Below are positions 1 to 10,490 of a stretch of 64,000 nt of DNA, one piece after another. The number at the start of each line of letters is the position of its first letter. The first letter of the stretch is position 1. Source of the DNA: Zingiber officinale (lineage: Eukaryota; Streptophyta; Magnoliopsida; Zingiberales; Zingiberaceae); contig NC_055999.1 in the NCBI RefSeq assembly GCF_018446385.1, positions 82,785,859-82,849,858 of the forward strand, written 5' to 3'. Below the pieces are notes generated by a model. The model was not told where the DNA came from and searched no databases. It worked only from the letters and a program-made list of their open reading frames with translations. Position numbers and translations under genes: made by a program.

Positions 1-641
1 GTGTATCCTATGGCTATGGATGATTCGGTCTATGGAGCATAACTAGGAAAGCGACTGATTAAAATGAATAGATTCTAAAAAAAGGGAAGATTAAATATAT
101 TTACATCTTTTGATATTATTCACTAGTCCACCCATTTTTGTTATGTATAGAAATGAATGTGAATATTGGATATGGAACATACTCTTGACATAATGGTCAT
201 TATAAGGGATTAGAGATGTTCATATCGATGTAAATGAAAATTATTTAATCTGGGTAAATAGCAAGACATGGATATCTCCAAGATAATGGTTGTGTGTCAC
301 TTGAAGATTGGATGGATCCTGGATAAAGGCTATGTGCCACCAGGAAAGTGGCTATGTGCCATGCAGAGTGTGTCTCTAATTTATATGAGCAGCTAAGTAG
401 AGTGTAATAATTTTCTTAGCATTGATTGCTCAAGGAGTGACTAAGTCAAGATGTAACAATCTTCTTAGCAACTATCGCTCAGCGTGCTTGCTATCGCACG
501 GACCATTTTCTCTAAGTATGGATTGGATGTTCTCATATAGTCTATGTGACCAAACTCTCTAATAGTCTATGTGATTTATTAAGTCTTTGTGACTTACCTG
601 AATGAACAAGTCTTAGTGACTTACCTTGGACGAGTGGGAGA
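1..641 (+). mobile_element. 3' internal remnant of a Ty1/Copia-type element
   Basis: There is no long reading frame. The stretch ends in a purine tract, GAGTGGGAGA, directly before TGTTGGAA at 642, which is the usual polypurine-tract/LTR junction of plant Copia elements. Short repeated phrases built on 'gtgacttacct' occur near 590-625. I infer the untranslated tail of a decayed Copia element whose coding part lies outside the window. Confidence 0.45.
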
Positions 642-964
642 TGTTGGAAATGGGGAGAGTGGGGATGTGAGAACATGACCCTCGTTCCCCACTACTCATA
701 ATGAAAAAGTCCATTATGCCCCTAGTTTATTTCCCTATATAAAGGGGTGCGTCCAAGGATCATTGGGGGGGTTGGAGACGAGAGTAAGAGGAGAACATAT
801 GAGGCAGTGAGATTTGGTTCGTGGAATCGTGGAGGACTTTCCGATCTTGTGATCGCTCTTCTGACAAAGAGTTTCGCCATTACCGATTGCGAATCTACGG
901 GAGATCACTGTAAATTTTTACCGTTTTAATTTTATTCATCTTTCATGCATTAAGAATTATCTAC
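642..964 (+). mobile_element. LTR or solo-LTR remnant, Copia-type
   Basis: It begins TGTTGG right after the purine tract and has a TATA box (CTATATAAAG, 735-744) and a transcribed-looking leader. The right boundary is uncertain: I place it near a CA at about 964 because AT-rich, unrelated-looking DNA follows. No second LTR and no target-site duplication can be seen. A 60-codon open frame at 747-929 lies within it and has no recognisable product. Confidence 0.4.
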
Positions 965-2451
965 AAGTTCATCATGATATATACATGGCTCACCACCATT
1001 AAATTATTATTATTATAAAAAAAATTATAAATTAACTGACAGCTACTTTCTAACAACTCTTTTAATTAACTAATAATTTATAAATTATTATTATTTACTC
1101 TCAAATATAGTATTTTTATATAGAAAAAATTAATAATTAACTAATAATTATAGAGGTTAATATGTTATAGTCTAGGTGGATAAAACATTTTGCTCTTACC
1201 TAACAGTCTGAAATTCAAGTCGTTTTGTCGTCTTCAAGAGAACGACGAGAAAGAAAAGTTTAAATGAGATCTTCATGGATAGGGTCTGAAAGGAGTTTAT
1301 GATGACAAATGAAACCACAATGGTGGTCAATCGGGGAGATTGTGAGTTTATTAAAATTTTGATTTATGATGGTGCCCCTTTCACTTTCTCAGGGTTCTCC
1401 TCTTCCAAACTCCTTCTAAGCCAAGGCTGCGGTGGTCTAATAGCTAGCTAAGATGGTTTGCGGGATAAAGTCCGTCAATGGTTGGCTAGTGTTATCGGCA
1501 CGGTCATTTCAACGCCCAAGTCAGAACCAGATCTAAAGAGAGTGTGAGAGAGAATTCAAAATGTCAAAATAAATATATAGTTTAAGGGAAAAGAGTTGTC
1601 ATCACGTGTGATAAGATAAAATCATACCTGAACTTATTTTCATCGGTTGTTATATAGTCGTTGAAAGGAATCTCCACGTAGAATGTCACATGTTACAACT
1701 ATCCGCTTGAGGGACGGTTAGGACACTAAGATGACCCATGTTTGTCAGTTATTCGTCTGAGGGCGGTTAGGGAACCAAGGAGCGAGCGACCGTCGTTGAG
1801 TCGCGTCTCCGAGAATACCCACGTAATATGCTAGAATGTCTGGGGTTGATGTTGAATGCTTGATTAGTTGATTCCGGATAGTCTCCTGAGCCCAAATGGG
1901 TCATGAACTTTGAGTCCTCGGCAATGTCAAGTGCTTGGAGACATCGCATGCTCGGGAATGCTGAGTATTCAGGAATTGGATCTAGTCAGTCAAGAAGTGA
2001 GATGTCGAGAAGCGAGATGAGCTTCAAAAAATAACCCGGATATCATCCGTTTATGATTTTAAAGTGTGACTTTACGGAATCTAGATCATATATTATACGG
2101 AATTAATGCTGCGTTAAGAAGGAATAAATATCTAACAAAAGAGCATACGATAGCACTAAGAAAGTTAGAGAGTGATAAAATGGCGAAACCAAATATCAAA
2201 GGGGCCTTTTCAAAAAGTCAGTGAAACTTCAGGAGTAAACTAAAATTTTCCTGAAAGAGATTAAGAGAATATTGAAAAGGAGGCTGGAAGTCTCTCACCT
2301 CAGAATCTACCCATCTTGCGCAGCTACCTTAACCTACTACGTTTCTTCTTCTTGCTCGGCTTCTGCGAATCACTGCGATTTCTCCTTCTTCTTCTTCCGA
2401 AGAAAGGGAGTAGGTACGATCTCTGAATTGATCAATCGAGAACAAAAGCTG
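965..2451. other. Intergenic DNA with possible decayed LTR sequence
   Basis: AT-rich to about 1150, then mixed composition. Positions 1430-1560 and 1640-2030 read like old gypsy LTR leader DNA (repeated 'gagggacggttaggacac' and 'cgagaagcgagatga' phrases), but no termini, duplication or coding sequence can be defined. The last roughly 180 bp should hold the promoter and 5' UTR of the RING-H2 gene. A CT-rich stretch (2340-2400) is typical of a plant 5' UTR. Confidence 0.3.
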
Positions 2452-4742
2452 ATGCTGAGCGCGTCGGGATTGCTCTACAGCTGGAGATCACGCGCGGGCC
2501 GGAGCCATCCCGATCCAGACCCGCCAATCGACCCCCTCTCCGCCGATCCCACTACCGATGGAGACCCCCATCCCCGGTACCCTCGGCGTCACCCCCGCCG
2601 TCGACGCCGCCTCGGCGATGGTCCTCAGCTCGAACCCAGACGTGCCCCTCCAGCTCATCTCTCCACGGTAACCCCTCTTGATTCCCGAACGTCTTTATAA
2701 ATTATAAGATGCCTTGCATCGTGTGATTTCTGCAATTGCTGAAATCGTAAAGCTATAAACTTGGTATATCATGAAAATTTTTCACTGGCCTAGTAGATTC
2801 AGGGCGAGGGGTAGATATCTCAACCAGGATTTCTCCTCCAAGGCCCCCTGTTTTTCAAAGCTCATCTTTTTCCTATCTATACTAAAAGATGCGACCTATT
2901 GCTGAAAACTGGTGGCTTGTATGAGATTCTCTGATTGGAAGCTTGTCGCATTTATTAGAGCCTCCTTGGATGTTCTTTAAAATGTGGAAATCTCAATAGT
3001 TTCCTTTTTAGCTCCATTCTCTTATGTAGCCAATAAAGTTGTTTTAGATTTAAAAAAAAAAAGAGAGAAAAAAAAGGCTTGTAGAACTGATCATCTATTT
3101 TTTGTTGTCTTTTAGCCTTAGTCGTTCATGTGTCAAATACGATTTTAGATGAATAATTATATTCTGTAGCTATCTTGTTCATGGCACAAGTGTAATTGTC
3201 TCTGCTAGATTAACTGAATAATTCAAATAGTCTTCTTGGTTGATATTCGCTCTTAAACTCAAGATGGCATGCTAAATTTCAATTTGAGTTGTAAGTTTTA
3301 GCCCACATAATAATATACCAATCACATAGAATTTGTTAAAATAATCTTCTAGTTGTCCAGTCAAAGGAATTTGGTGAAGTTGAAGAGTGGTGATGCTGAA
3401 TGAAATGACAATGTGTTTCAATGTATTGTTAACACTCATGGACCTTCATTTTTTAATATGAACAATTTGAATAACATTATCATCCTCATAATACAACTTA
3501 CTGAATATAGATGGTGATGCTCCAAGGTCTCTAACTAGTCATGAAATCCACAAAAGAGAGTAGTGTCATTAACCTACTATGTTGGTGGATGAGGCCTTAT
3601 GTTTGATTCTGTTTTCACAAGCTTGTTTAGTTTAGATGAGCTTCATGGTTGTTCATTAGCTTGAAAACTATAATATTTTTTTCTATTGGTCCATTCTCTT
3701 TTGTTGTAAAGAACTCTTTTTATGTCCATTCTCCCTCCACAGAAAGAACTATTTTATCTAAGAATAACCATCAGAATATTTTATGCCTATTCAACTATGC
3801 TTGTTCATCTTTCAAGATGCTTTTTCTATGCATTTTAGAGTATCAAGTTTCTTCACTTTGTTTCCCTTTGGTTCTTCAACATGAGAATGGCTTGTAGGTG
3901 CTATTGCAATAAACCTTTGCTTTAAAGAGTCATAAATCATTTGTTTTGGCAAATTTGGGAAATCCGCACTGTGATTGATTTGATTGTCAACTTACCTTTT
4001 CCCACCCAATTTAGGAACTAAATTGGCTAGCTAATCAAGGTGATGGTGACGCTACGATCGGCAGTAGTATCTATGGTGCATCTGCAGGCAGCACAGTAGA
4101 TAGACTGAGATTAACTAGAAACGACCAACTTCCAGGTGCTGTTCTACAGGCAAGAGCAAGGCTTCAAGAGAGGCTCAGAGGCATCTCTCCTTCTGGAAAT
4201 AGGTTAGTTTTCTACTTTCTAGTAACATAGATGGTGCAAAAAACTTGTATCCTTCTGATTAAAACAGAAACTTTTAAAATTTGTTGTATGAAATTCTGCG
4301 TGCCCTGAGTTGACAGCCCAACTTTCTGAATGACAGTCAAACCAGCTTAAATTCAGAAATGACAAGGAATGAGGTTGCTATAATTGATGAAATGAGGCTC
4401 ATGAACCTTGGAGAACCACAAGCAGAGAGTCCAGTTGAATGGTCTGAATCAGGTTCATTACAGTCAAACTTAAGAGCTGAAACAGACGACGATGTGCAAT
4501 ATGCCAATAGGCCTTCTGGACTCAGTTTGGAGGCTTTCAGTAATTTACAGAGAGAAGTTTTTCAAGATGGAGAGGGGAGCATTGTTGGCAGAGCTTTTCT
4601 TGATTGCTCCATATGTCTGGAGAAATTCGTGGAGGGCGAAGAACTGATTCAACTGTCTTGCAGGCACTGGTTCCATCCTGAATGCTTGGAGCCATGGGTG
4701 AAGACGTGTGGGGATTGCCCATATTGCAGGACGACGATATAA
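2452..4742 (+). CDS. RHY1A-like: RING-H2 finger E3 ubiquitin ligase, RHY1A-like (3 exons)
   Basis: Exons inferred from splice sites and frame: 2452-2667, 4015-4202 and 4337-4742. Together they are 810 nt, or 269 residues. Introns are GT-AG, and the phases fit (0, then 2, the split codon giving Ser). The N-terminus MLSASGLLYSWRSRAGR is followed by a basic, His/Arg/Pro-rich tract, then LPGAVLQARARLQERLRG, which I recall as the conserved middle of Arabidopsis RHY1A-type proteins. The C-terminus is a RING-H2 domain: CSIC, then CRHWFH, PEC and CPYC, giving the eight zinc ligands. RING-H2 proteins bring a ubiquitin-charged E2 to a substrate; the substrate here is unknown. I chose the Met at 2452 because the frame upstream reads like UTR. 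Exon 1 is GC-rich and intron 1 is 1347 bp. No frameshift or premature stop is visible. This is the best candidate for a functional host gene in the window. Confidence 0.8.
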
Positions 4743-5190
4743 GCTATCTGTCCATTTTCCACATAAGTTATTAGGAGCTGTCATACTCGGCTCCTCTCTT
4801 CCAGTTGAATAGGGAAAAGGAATTTACCCTGTTTTCACAATCATAATATGGTTGTAGATTTGCAGGCACTGGGCTATTAGATTCCCTGTTTCTTGTTTAA
4901 TATTAAGTAATGACAAGTTTCTAATGTTCTGAGCTTGTGTTTTAGATGTGTAGTGTTTTAAGGTTTATTTGTGCCAGCCATTAACACTTAGGGGCCAGCA
5001 TATGGTTCACAATCGAAACGACCAAATCGAATAAATCAATTATTTTTTTTTATAAATTGAACCAATAGAATTTTGTCATTAAAATTAAATCAATTAAATT
5101 AATATAAAATAGATTAATTTTAGTCTAGTCATTATTATGAAATAGTTCATGTCTTCTCGCCAGTCTCCTCTTGTGTCTTGCTATTTACAC
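4743..5190. other. 3' UTR and flank of the RING-H2 gene
   Basis: AT-rich non-coding DNA follows the stop codon. A 3' UTR is expected here, and AT-rich poly(A)-type motifs are present around 4900-4920, but none is decisive. I see nothing else in it. Confidence 0.35.
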
Positions 5191-5193
5191 TAA

Positions 5194-6223
5194 GTGTGTT
5201 TGGTTCAGGGTTATCGTGGATAACTTTGGTTATCTGTCTATGGTTATTCATAATAATCATGTTTGGTTCAAGGTTTTTTTGGATTCCTAAGTTTTCCTCG
5301 ATTTCGAAATGTCAGCACACGTCATCAATTGGGGCATCCAACCCTGAATAAAAATACCTTCGGTTACCTTGATTTTTCTTGATTCCTGAGGTTATGAAAT
5401 TTTTGTTCCGAAATTATCCTATGACCAGAGCACGAAGGTGGGGTTGGCTGCAGCAACAGGCGTCGGGCGGTAGTCGGTGGGCAGTGGTCGGCGTCATTGG
5501 AGGTGGCGGCAGATGGTTGGATGGCGGCAACAGGCGGCTGGTGGCCATCGGTGGGCAGTGGTCGGCGTCGTCGGAGGTGGCAGCAGATCGATGGTTGCAA
5601 CAGGCGGCTAGCGGCGGTCAGCAGATTGGTAGATGGAGGTTGACGGGAAAAGGTCGGCGGGAGCTCAGCGGTGGGCGGGAGGTCAGCGGTGGGCAGCAGG
5701 CAACGGGAGATAGGCGAGTGGTGGACAGCGAAGGTGGCTTGCGGCTGTGGGCAACGAAGGTGGCTTGCGGCAGTGGGCAACGCGAGGGAGAAGAACCGAC
5801 TTTACTCTTCTCTGCTACGTTTTTTTTTTACTTTAGTATTTTAATTTAAATGTTACTATTTTAATTAAAACTTTATTAAATTAAAACAAATTTTATGTAG
5901 AACTTCATTATTAACTTTAATAAATTATTAAAAAATATTATCTAATTTTATTTATTTATATTATTAATTTAATTTATTTTAAAAAATAATCAAATATTAA
6001 ATTGATTTAGTTATAAAATACCTTAGATGGAACAAAGGATAATACCATAAATACTAAATTAGGTTATACATTAGAACCTCTAAACAAACAAATTTGTGTT
6101 ACATTACTTAGAATTGAACCAAACAATATTAGGTTATATTTTATTCCCTATAACCTTAGTTATGTGATTACCAAGTAATTACATAACCAAGGTTATAAAT
6201 GATAACTTGAGCCAAACGCACCC
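5194..6223. mobile_element. Non-autonomous DNA transposon (MITE-like), PIF/Harbinger-type, copy 1
   Basis: It is flanked by TAA at 5191-5193 and 6224-6226. The termini are inverted: the left end GTGTGTTTGGTTCAGG pairs with the right end, whose reverse complement is GGGTGCGTTTGGCTCAAG. The next ~30 bp also match ('ttatc.tggataactttggttat'). A 3-bp TAA/TTA duplication with G-rich TIRs is the PIF/Harbinger pattern. No transposase is present. A second copy with the same ends sits at 37431-38261. The outer parts are AT-rich; a GC-rich block fills 5425-5795. Confidence 0.8.
5425..5795. repeat. GC-rich internally repeated block inside MITE copy 1
   Basis: About 370 bp of G-rich sequence with imperfect internal repetition: phrases such as 'gtgggcagtggtcggcgtc', 'ggaggtggc.gcagat' and 'gcaacaggcggc' recur roughly every 80-90 bp. 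It is open in one frame on each strand (to 5849 on +, down to 5364 on -), but the translations are low-complexity (Gly/Trp/Arg or Pro/Ser/Leu) and look like by-products of base composition. The block is absent from MITE copy 2, so it was gained or captured. Confidence 0.55.
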
Positions 6224-6226
6224 TAA

Positions 6227-7038
6227 TAGTTAGTACTTAGTAGTCATTTATGATTGATAAAGATATTAGGGATGAATTACCTTTTTTTATCATATTAGTA
6301 TGAGATAGTTAAATTAATTAGTTGATTGATGATATTATTAGTCCATTTATATTAAATAGTCAAATCATATATTGTTTATGTTACAGCAAATCGAATAAAA
6401 AAATTAATATTTTATTTTTAAAAAATTAAAATTTTGAATTAACTAAATTAAACTTTTAAATTTGATGAATCAAAATTTTTAATTGAATGTATTAATTCGA
6501 TTTAATCAATCTGTTACTCACCTTAATTAAAAGTGGTTAAATGACGAATACTCTCATTTAAACGGTAAAATGCTTCCATAATTGATAAGTCAATTCCCTT
6601 CCTAGCAGTGATGCACTGTAGAAATACTTCCTTAAGTTGAAAGATAAACATGGAATACGGGTTGCGAAGTGACAAGTTGTTCACACTTTCATATTTATCT
6701 TGAAAATAGATGAAAAATTTCCATAGGATCAGTAGAATTGTGGAGCAGTGGAATTAATTCCTTCAATTGAAAGATAATCCTAAAATGCTGATTGTGAAAC
6801 GAGGAATTATTCATACTTCTAAATTTATCTCAAGGACGAGTGAAAAAATTTCATAATGTCGGATAGTTATTTTTAAAATTAATCAATTTGGAGAAAAAAT
6901 GTTTTAGATTATAAAAAAATAATAATAAATAAAAAATAGTCGATTAACGTTAATGAGTCGATATATTGATAAATTGTACAGCTCTCGTACATCGAACTTT
7001 ATCACACATCTCATGTCTGTCCATCTACGTACGTTTCT
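6227..7038. other. AT-rich intergenic DNA with an imperfect duplication
   Basis: No gene is visible. Positions about 6620-6735 and 6750-6860 are diverged copies of one another: both read 'aa.tccttaa.ttgaaagata' then 'tc.tact.t.aatttatct' then 'gaaaaattt.cata'. The origin is unknown. Confidence 0.45.
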
Positions 7039-7054
7039 CTATATAATATAGCTC

Positions 7055-7310
7055 GTCCCCAGTGTCATGATGTCGGGTGAGGATATTCAAATTATCTCCC
7101 AGATATTTATGATTCGAATATCAGCTACGATATATTTATAGGAATTTTTCCTCCAAATAGAGGGCGTAATCAAAAGATACTGGGTTTCTGGGCTGACCGT
7201 AGTGTGCGCTTCTCGATTTACCCTGGTGGCAGGTGAGAAACTTTCATGAGACCCGGTTGATCACCCCCAAAAATAATCAATGAGACTAACTGAGATTATC
7301 ATTTTTTTTC
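7055..7310 (+). mobile_element. tRNA-derived SINE, copy 1
   Basis: It is bounded by a perfect 16-bp direct repeat, CTATATAATATAGCTC, at 7039-7054 and 7311-7326, and ends in a T run (7302-7309). The body matches 24674-24925 over most of its length ('aggaatttttcctccaaat', 'ttctgggct', 'gattatcattttttt'). A weak pol III B box (GATTCGAATATC) lies near 7112. A long target duplication, a simple-sequence tail and a pol III head define a SINE. It sits immediately upstream of the PRISE-family gene. Confidence 0.85.
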
Positions 7311-7311
7311 C

Positions 7312-7320
7312 TATATAATA
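7312..7320 (+). promoter_or_regulatory. TATA box of the PRISE-family gene, doubled by the SINE
   Basis: TATATAATA lies 31 bp before the ATG at 7351. The same motif occurs at 7040-7048 because both copies are part of the SINE target duplication. The proximal copy leaves only a very short 5' UTR, so the true core promoter could have been elsewhere. Confidence 0.45.
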
Positions 7321-7350
7321 TAGCTCAGTGCCGAAGAAGAACTGAAAAAA

Positions 7351-7526
7351 ATGGAAGTGGAGACTGTGTACACCACCTGGTGGTCGGCCGGAGTCATCGC
7401 TGCCTCAAAGAAGAAGTACGACGACGACATCGCTTCAGCCGGCAGCGGCTACCAAAGCGTTGCCCTCGTGGTCGGCGTCACTGGCATCGTCAGCACCTGC
7501 CTCGCGGCCATCCTCCCCCTCATCGA
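7351..7526 (+). pseudogene. PRISE-family (progesterone 5-beta-reductase/iridoid synthase-like) gene, 5' part
   Basis: The frame opens MEVETVYTTWWSAGVIAASKKK and runs to VALVVGVTGIVSTCLAAILPLI. This is the N-terminus of the plant VEP1/5-beta-reductase family, short-chain dehydrogenase-like enzymes that reduce enone substrates with NADPH in the cytosol. GVTGIVS matches the family's nucleotide-binding GVTGIVG with the last Gly changed to Ser. Codons are strongly GC3-rich. The frame is broken at 7527 by a Copia LTR, so the open frame ends artificially three codons later (stop 7537-7539). The rest of the gene resumes at 10491: removing the insertion and one ATCGA copy rejoins ..LPLI to ETPGGPWKVYGVSRRP, the expected continuation. 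Confidence 0.85.
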
Positions 7527-7842
7527 TGAAGGCATATAATCCGAACATGTAATGACTACGTATATTTTCTTTTTTCTCTTCCTTGCATTAGTGATAAGCT
7601 GTCCTAGGTTTAAGGGATAAATAGTAGAATTAGTCTTCCTAGTTTTAAGGGATAAGTTATTGGACTTAGCCTTAGTTTATGGTGTATATAAAAGGTTCTA
7701 GAGGTGCGTATTGATTCATTCATTTTTCAATCATCTTCATCACTGTAAGAAAGTAGTGTATCAGTTGTCTTCCTCCTCGGTCTATTTTTTTTGCATATTA
7801 GTGTGTGTCTTGGGTGTGCTATTCATTGATTCTAAACCAACA
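7527..7842 (+). repeat. 5' LTR of the Copia element
   Basis: TG...CA ends. The TATA box TGTATATAAAAGG is near 7682-7694. A pyrimidine-rich leader ('cttcctcctcggtc') follows, as usual for R/U5. The 3' LTR copy is 10170-10485. Confidence 0.93.
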
Positions 7843-7844
7843 TC

Positions 7845-7856
7845 TAGTATCAGAGC
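7845..7856 (+). other. Primer-binding site
   Basis: TAGTATCAGAGC, one base off TGGTATCAGAGC, the complement of initiator tRNA-Met used by most plant Copia elements. It sits 2 bp after the LTR. Confidence 0.8.
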
Positions 7857-7898
7857 TTTGGTAGTATAGAACACCCAAGAATCCACAATTCCACAAAA

Positions 7899-10160
7899 AT
7901 GTCTGGCATCCCACAAGTTGCTGCGAAGGAAAACGGCGGAGTGTCATTTCCCTATCCGATGCTAAGCCCTCACAATTACACTGTGTGGGCAATAAAGACA
8001 GAGGCGATCCTTGATGCCCAGGGAGTCTGGGAGGCGGTGGAGCCGGTGGAAGGAGCCCAGGTGGATGTAAAGAAGGATAAAAAGGCACGTGCATACATCT
8101 TGCAGTGTGTCCCCGAAGACATACTTCTCCAAATCGCAACAAAGAAGACGGTGAAGGAAGTCTGGGATAGCCTCAAGACGAGGTACCTTGGAAGTGATCG
8201 AATGAAGAAGGCACACGTACAAATGTTGAAGAGCGAGTTTGACGCCCTCCGGATGAAGGAGACCGACACGATTGATGAGTTTGCTGGCAAACTCAGCGCT
8301 ATGAGCAGCAAGTTCTCCGCTCTTGGTGCCACGCTTGAAGATTCATCTTTGGTAAAGAAGTTACTCGATTCTGTCCCTGATAAGTTCTTCCCTATTGTTG
8401 CCGGTATTGAGCAGTTTCACGATCTTGAGAAGATACAATTTGAGGAGACTATTGGGCGACTGAAGGCGTACGAGGAACGAACACTACGATTACGCAGCAA
8501 CACCAATGACACTGAAGGTGAGCTCCTACTAACTCATGCCGAATGACAAATGCGACAGAAGGGGAGCAACGTGGACACTTTGTCAGGAGGAAAGGGGTGT
8601 GGGTCCAGCAGCCCTAGTCGTGGCAAATGGCGTGGACGAGGGCGAGGGCGCGGTCGTGGTCGTGGTATGCTGAGCCAAGATAGTGCAGGAGGCACTAGCA
8701 GCAATGGCAGAGGCACTCGAGACAAGAGATATATAAAGTGTTTCAATTGCTAGAAAATGGGGCATTATGCGTCTGAATGCTACAACAAGCGGCGTGATGA
8801 TGAGGCTCACCTCACTTGTGCCACCGATGAAGAGCCAGCACTGATGATGACCGTGTCCCACGAGGAGTCTGACGCTAGGCATGAGCGGCAGGATACCATT
8901 TTGCTCAGTGAAGAGAGGTTGCTACCGGAGATGTACCGAGGCGTTAAGAAAGAAGATAAAGACGTCTGGTGCCTTGACAACGGTGCCAGCAACCACATGA
9001 CTGGCCATCGCGAGAAGTTTCAAGAACTAGATGAAACCATCACCGGGAGGGTGAGGTTTGGCGATGGATCAACCATTGGGATCATGGGCAAGGGGACGGT
9101 TGTGTTCGAATGCAAGAATGGCGATCGGAAGGCTCTCCACGAGGTATACTACATTCCGAAACTTTGTAGTAATATCATAAGTCTCGGTCAATTGACAGAA
9201 ACTAGGAACGAAGTGCACATGGAAAAAGATATCATGAAGGTGATTGATAGGAGCGGGAAGCTCTTGATGCGGGTAAAGCGAACACAAAATCGCTTGTACA
9301 AGGTAGCCTTGAAGACATTCAAGCAAGTTTGTCTCCTAGCAAGCCTAGAAGACCCAACCTGGTTATGGCATACAAGGCTCGGACATGTAAATTTTCACGA
9401 TTTGAAGCTGTTAGGGGAGAAGAAATTGGCAGTTGATGTGCCTCCATTGCCCCAGCCGAACAAGCTTTGCGAGGTGTGTGTGATCGTCAAGCATGCAAGG
9501 TCGCCATTCCCGTGTCAAGCAAACTTTAGAGTGGAGAAACCATTGGAACTTCTCCATGCTAATATTCGCGGACCAATTTCACCATGTACACTAGCCGGTA
9601 ACAAGTACTTCCTTCTAATTGTTGATGATTTCACAAGGTGGATGTGGGTGTTTATATTGGCAGCAAAGAATGATGCATTCCGAGCATTCAAGAAGTTCAA
9701 ATTCTTGATAGAGAACAAGACTGAATACAAGATCAAAACACTCCGGACAGACCGGGGCAGCGAGTTGGTATCCTGGAATTCACAGAAGCAGAAGACATTA
9801 GCGCTTTCATCTTGTGAGGCAGAGTTCATGGCAGCCACAACTGCAGCCTGCCATGCTTTGTGGTTGAGAAGCCTTGCCAGCGAATTAACAGATGTAAAGC
9901 CAAAACCGGTAACTTTGTTTGTTGACAACAAATCTGCCATAGCTCTCATGAAGAATCCGATATTCCATGGTTGAAGCAAGCATATAGATACAAGGTTTCA
10001 TTTTATCAGAGAATGCATTGAGAAGGGACAGATTGTGGTTGAATTCGTTAATACTGGAGAACAGCGAGCCGATGTATTAACTAAAGCATTGCCAGGAGTG
10101 AAGTTAGCTGCCATGCGACAACTACTCGGTGTCCGTGACTTAGAACCATGTCAGGATTAG
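7899..10160 (+). pseudogene. Copia gag-pol, internally deleted, three in-frame stops
   Basis: One frame runs 754 codons from ATG 7899 to TAG 10158. Order: a UBN2-type Gag (FPYPMLSPHNYTVWAIKTEA, then YLGSDRMKKAHVQML), an Arg/Gly-rich tract, a CCHC knuckle (CFNC-stop-KMGHYASEC), the protease region (WCLDNGASNHMTG), GAG-pre-integrase (LWHTRLGHVN), then integrase to TLRTDRGSEL at about 9768. The frame passes directly into RNase H (LALSSCEAEFMAATTAACHA, FVDNKSAIALMKNP) and its C-terminal tail (ADVLTKALPG). Reverse transcriptase is absent. Stops are TGA 8544, TAG 8751 (inside the knuckle) and TGA 9972. Each fits a single C-to-T change from CGA or CAG. No frameshift is present. Confidence 0.92.
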
Positions 10161-10169
10161 GAGGGGTAA

Positions 10170-10485
10170 TGAAGGCATATAATCCGGACATGTAATGGCT
10201 ACGTATATTTTCTTTTTTCTCTTCCTTGCATTAGTGATAAGCTGTCCTAGGTTTAAGGGATAAATAGTAGAATTAGTCTTCCTAGTTTTAAGGGATAAGT
10301 TATTGGACTTAGCCTTAGTTTATGGTGTATATAAAGGGTTCTAGAGGTGTGTATTGATTTATTCATTTTTCAATCATCTTCATCACTGTAAGAAAGTAGT
10401 GTATCAGTTGTCTTCCTCCTCGGTCTATTTTTTTTGCATATTAGTGTGTGTCTTGGGTGTGCTATTCATTGATTCTAAGCCAACA
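10170..10485 (+). repeat. 3' LTR of the Copia element
   Basis: 316 bp, the same length as the 5' LTR, starting TGAAGGCA and ending CCAACA, followed by the ATCGA duplication. Confidence 0.93.
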
Positions 10486-10490
10486 ATCGA

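Larger units (their letters stand above)
7527..10485 (+). mobile_element. Young Ty1/Copia element inserted in the PRISE-family gene
   Basis: The element is 2959 bp. Both LTRs are 316 bp (7527-7842 and 10170-10485), start TGAAGGCA and end CCAACA, and are flanked by ATCGA (7522-7526, 10486-10490). I count six differences between the LTRs, all transitions (about 2%), so it is young. A tRNA-Met-type PBS follows the 5' LTR, and the purine tract AGGATTAGGAGGGGTAA precedes the 3' LTR. The interior carries one continuous gag-pol frame, shortened by a deletion that removed the integrase C-terminus and the whole reverse transcriptase. It is therefore non-autonomous. Confidence 0.95.

Noticed and set aside
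2560-2670. Alternative start METPIPGTLGVTPAV for the RING-H2 gene
   Set aside because: It has good GC3 codon usage, but its phase at the GT donor (2668) does not join exon 2 without a stop. The other frame does, and it has the family's N-terminal pattern.
5379-5849. 156-codon plus frame and 138-codon minus frame as genes
   Set aside because: Both are low-complexity readings of a GC-rich repeat block inside a MITE, with no domain.
7351-7539. A complete 62-residue small protein gene
   Set aside because: Its last three codons come from the Copia LTR; it is the truncated first part of a PRISE-family gene.
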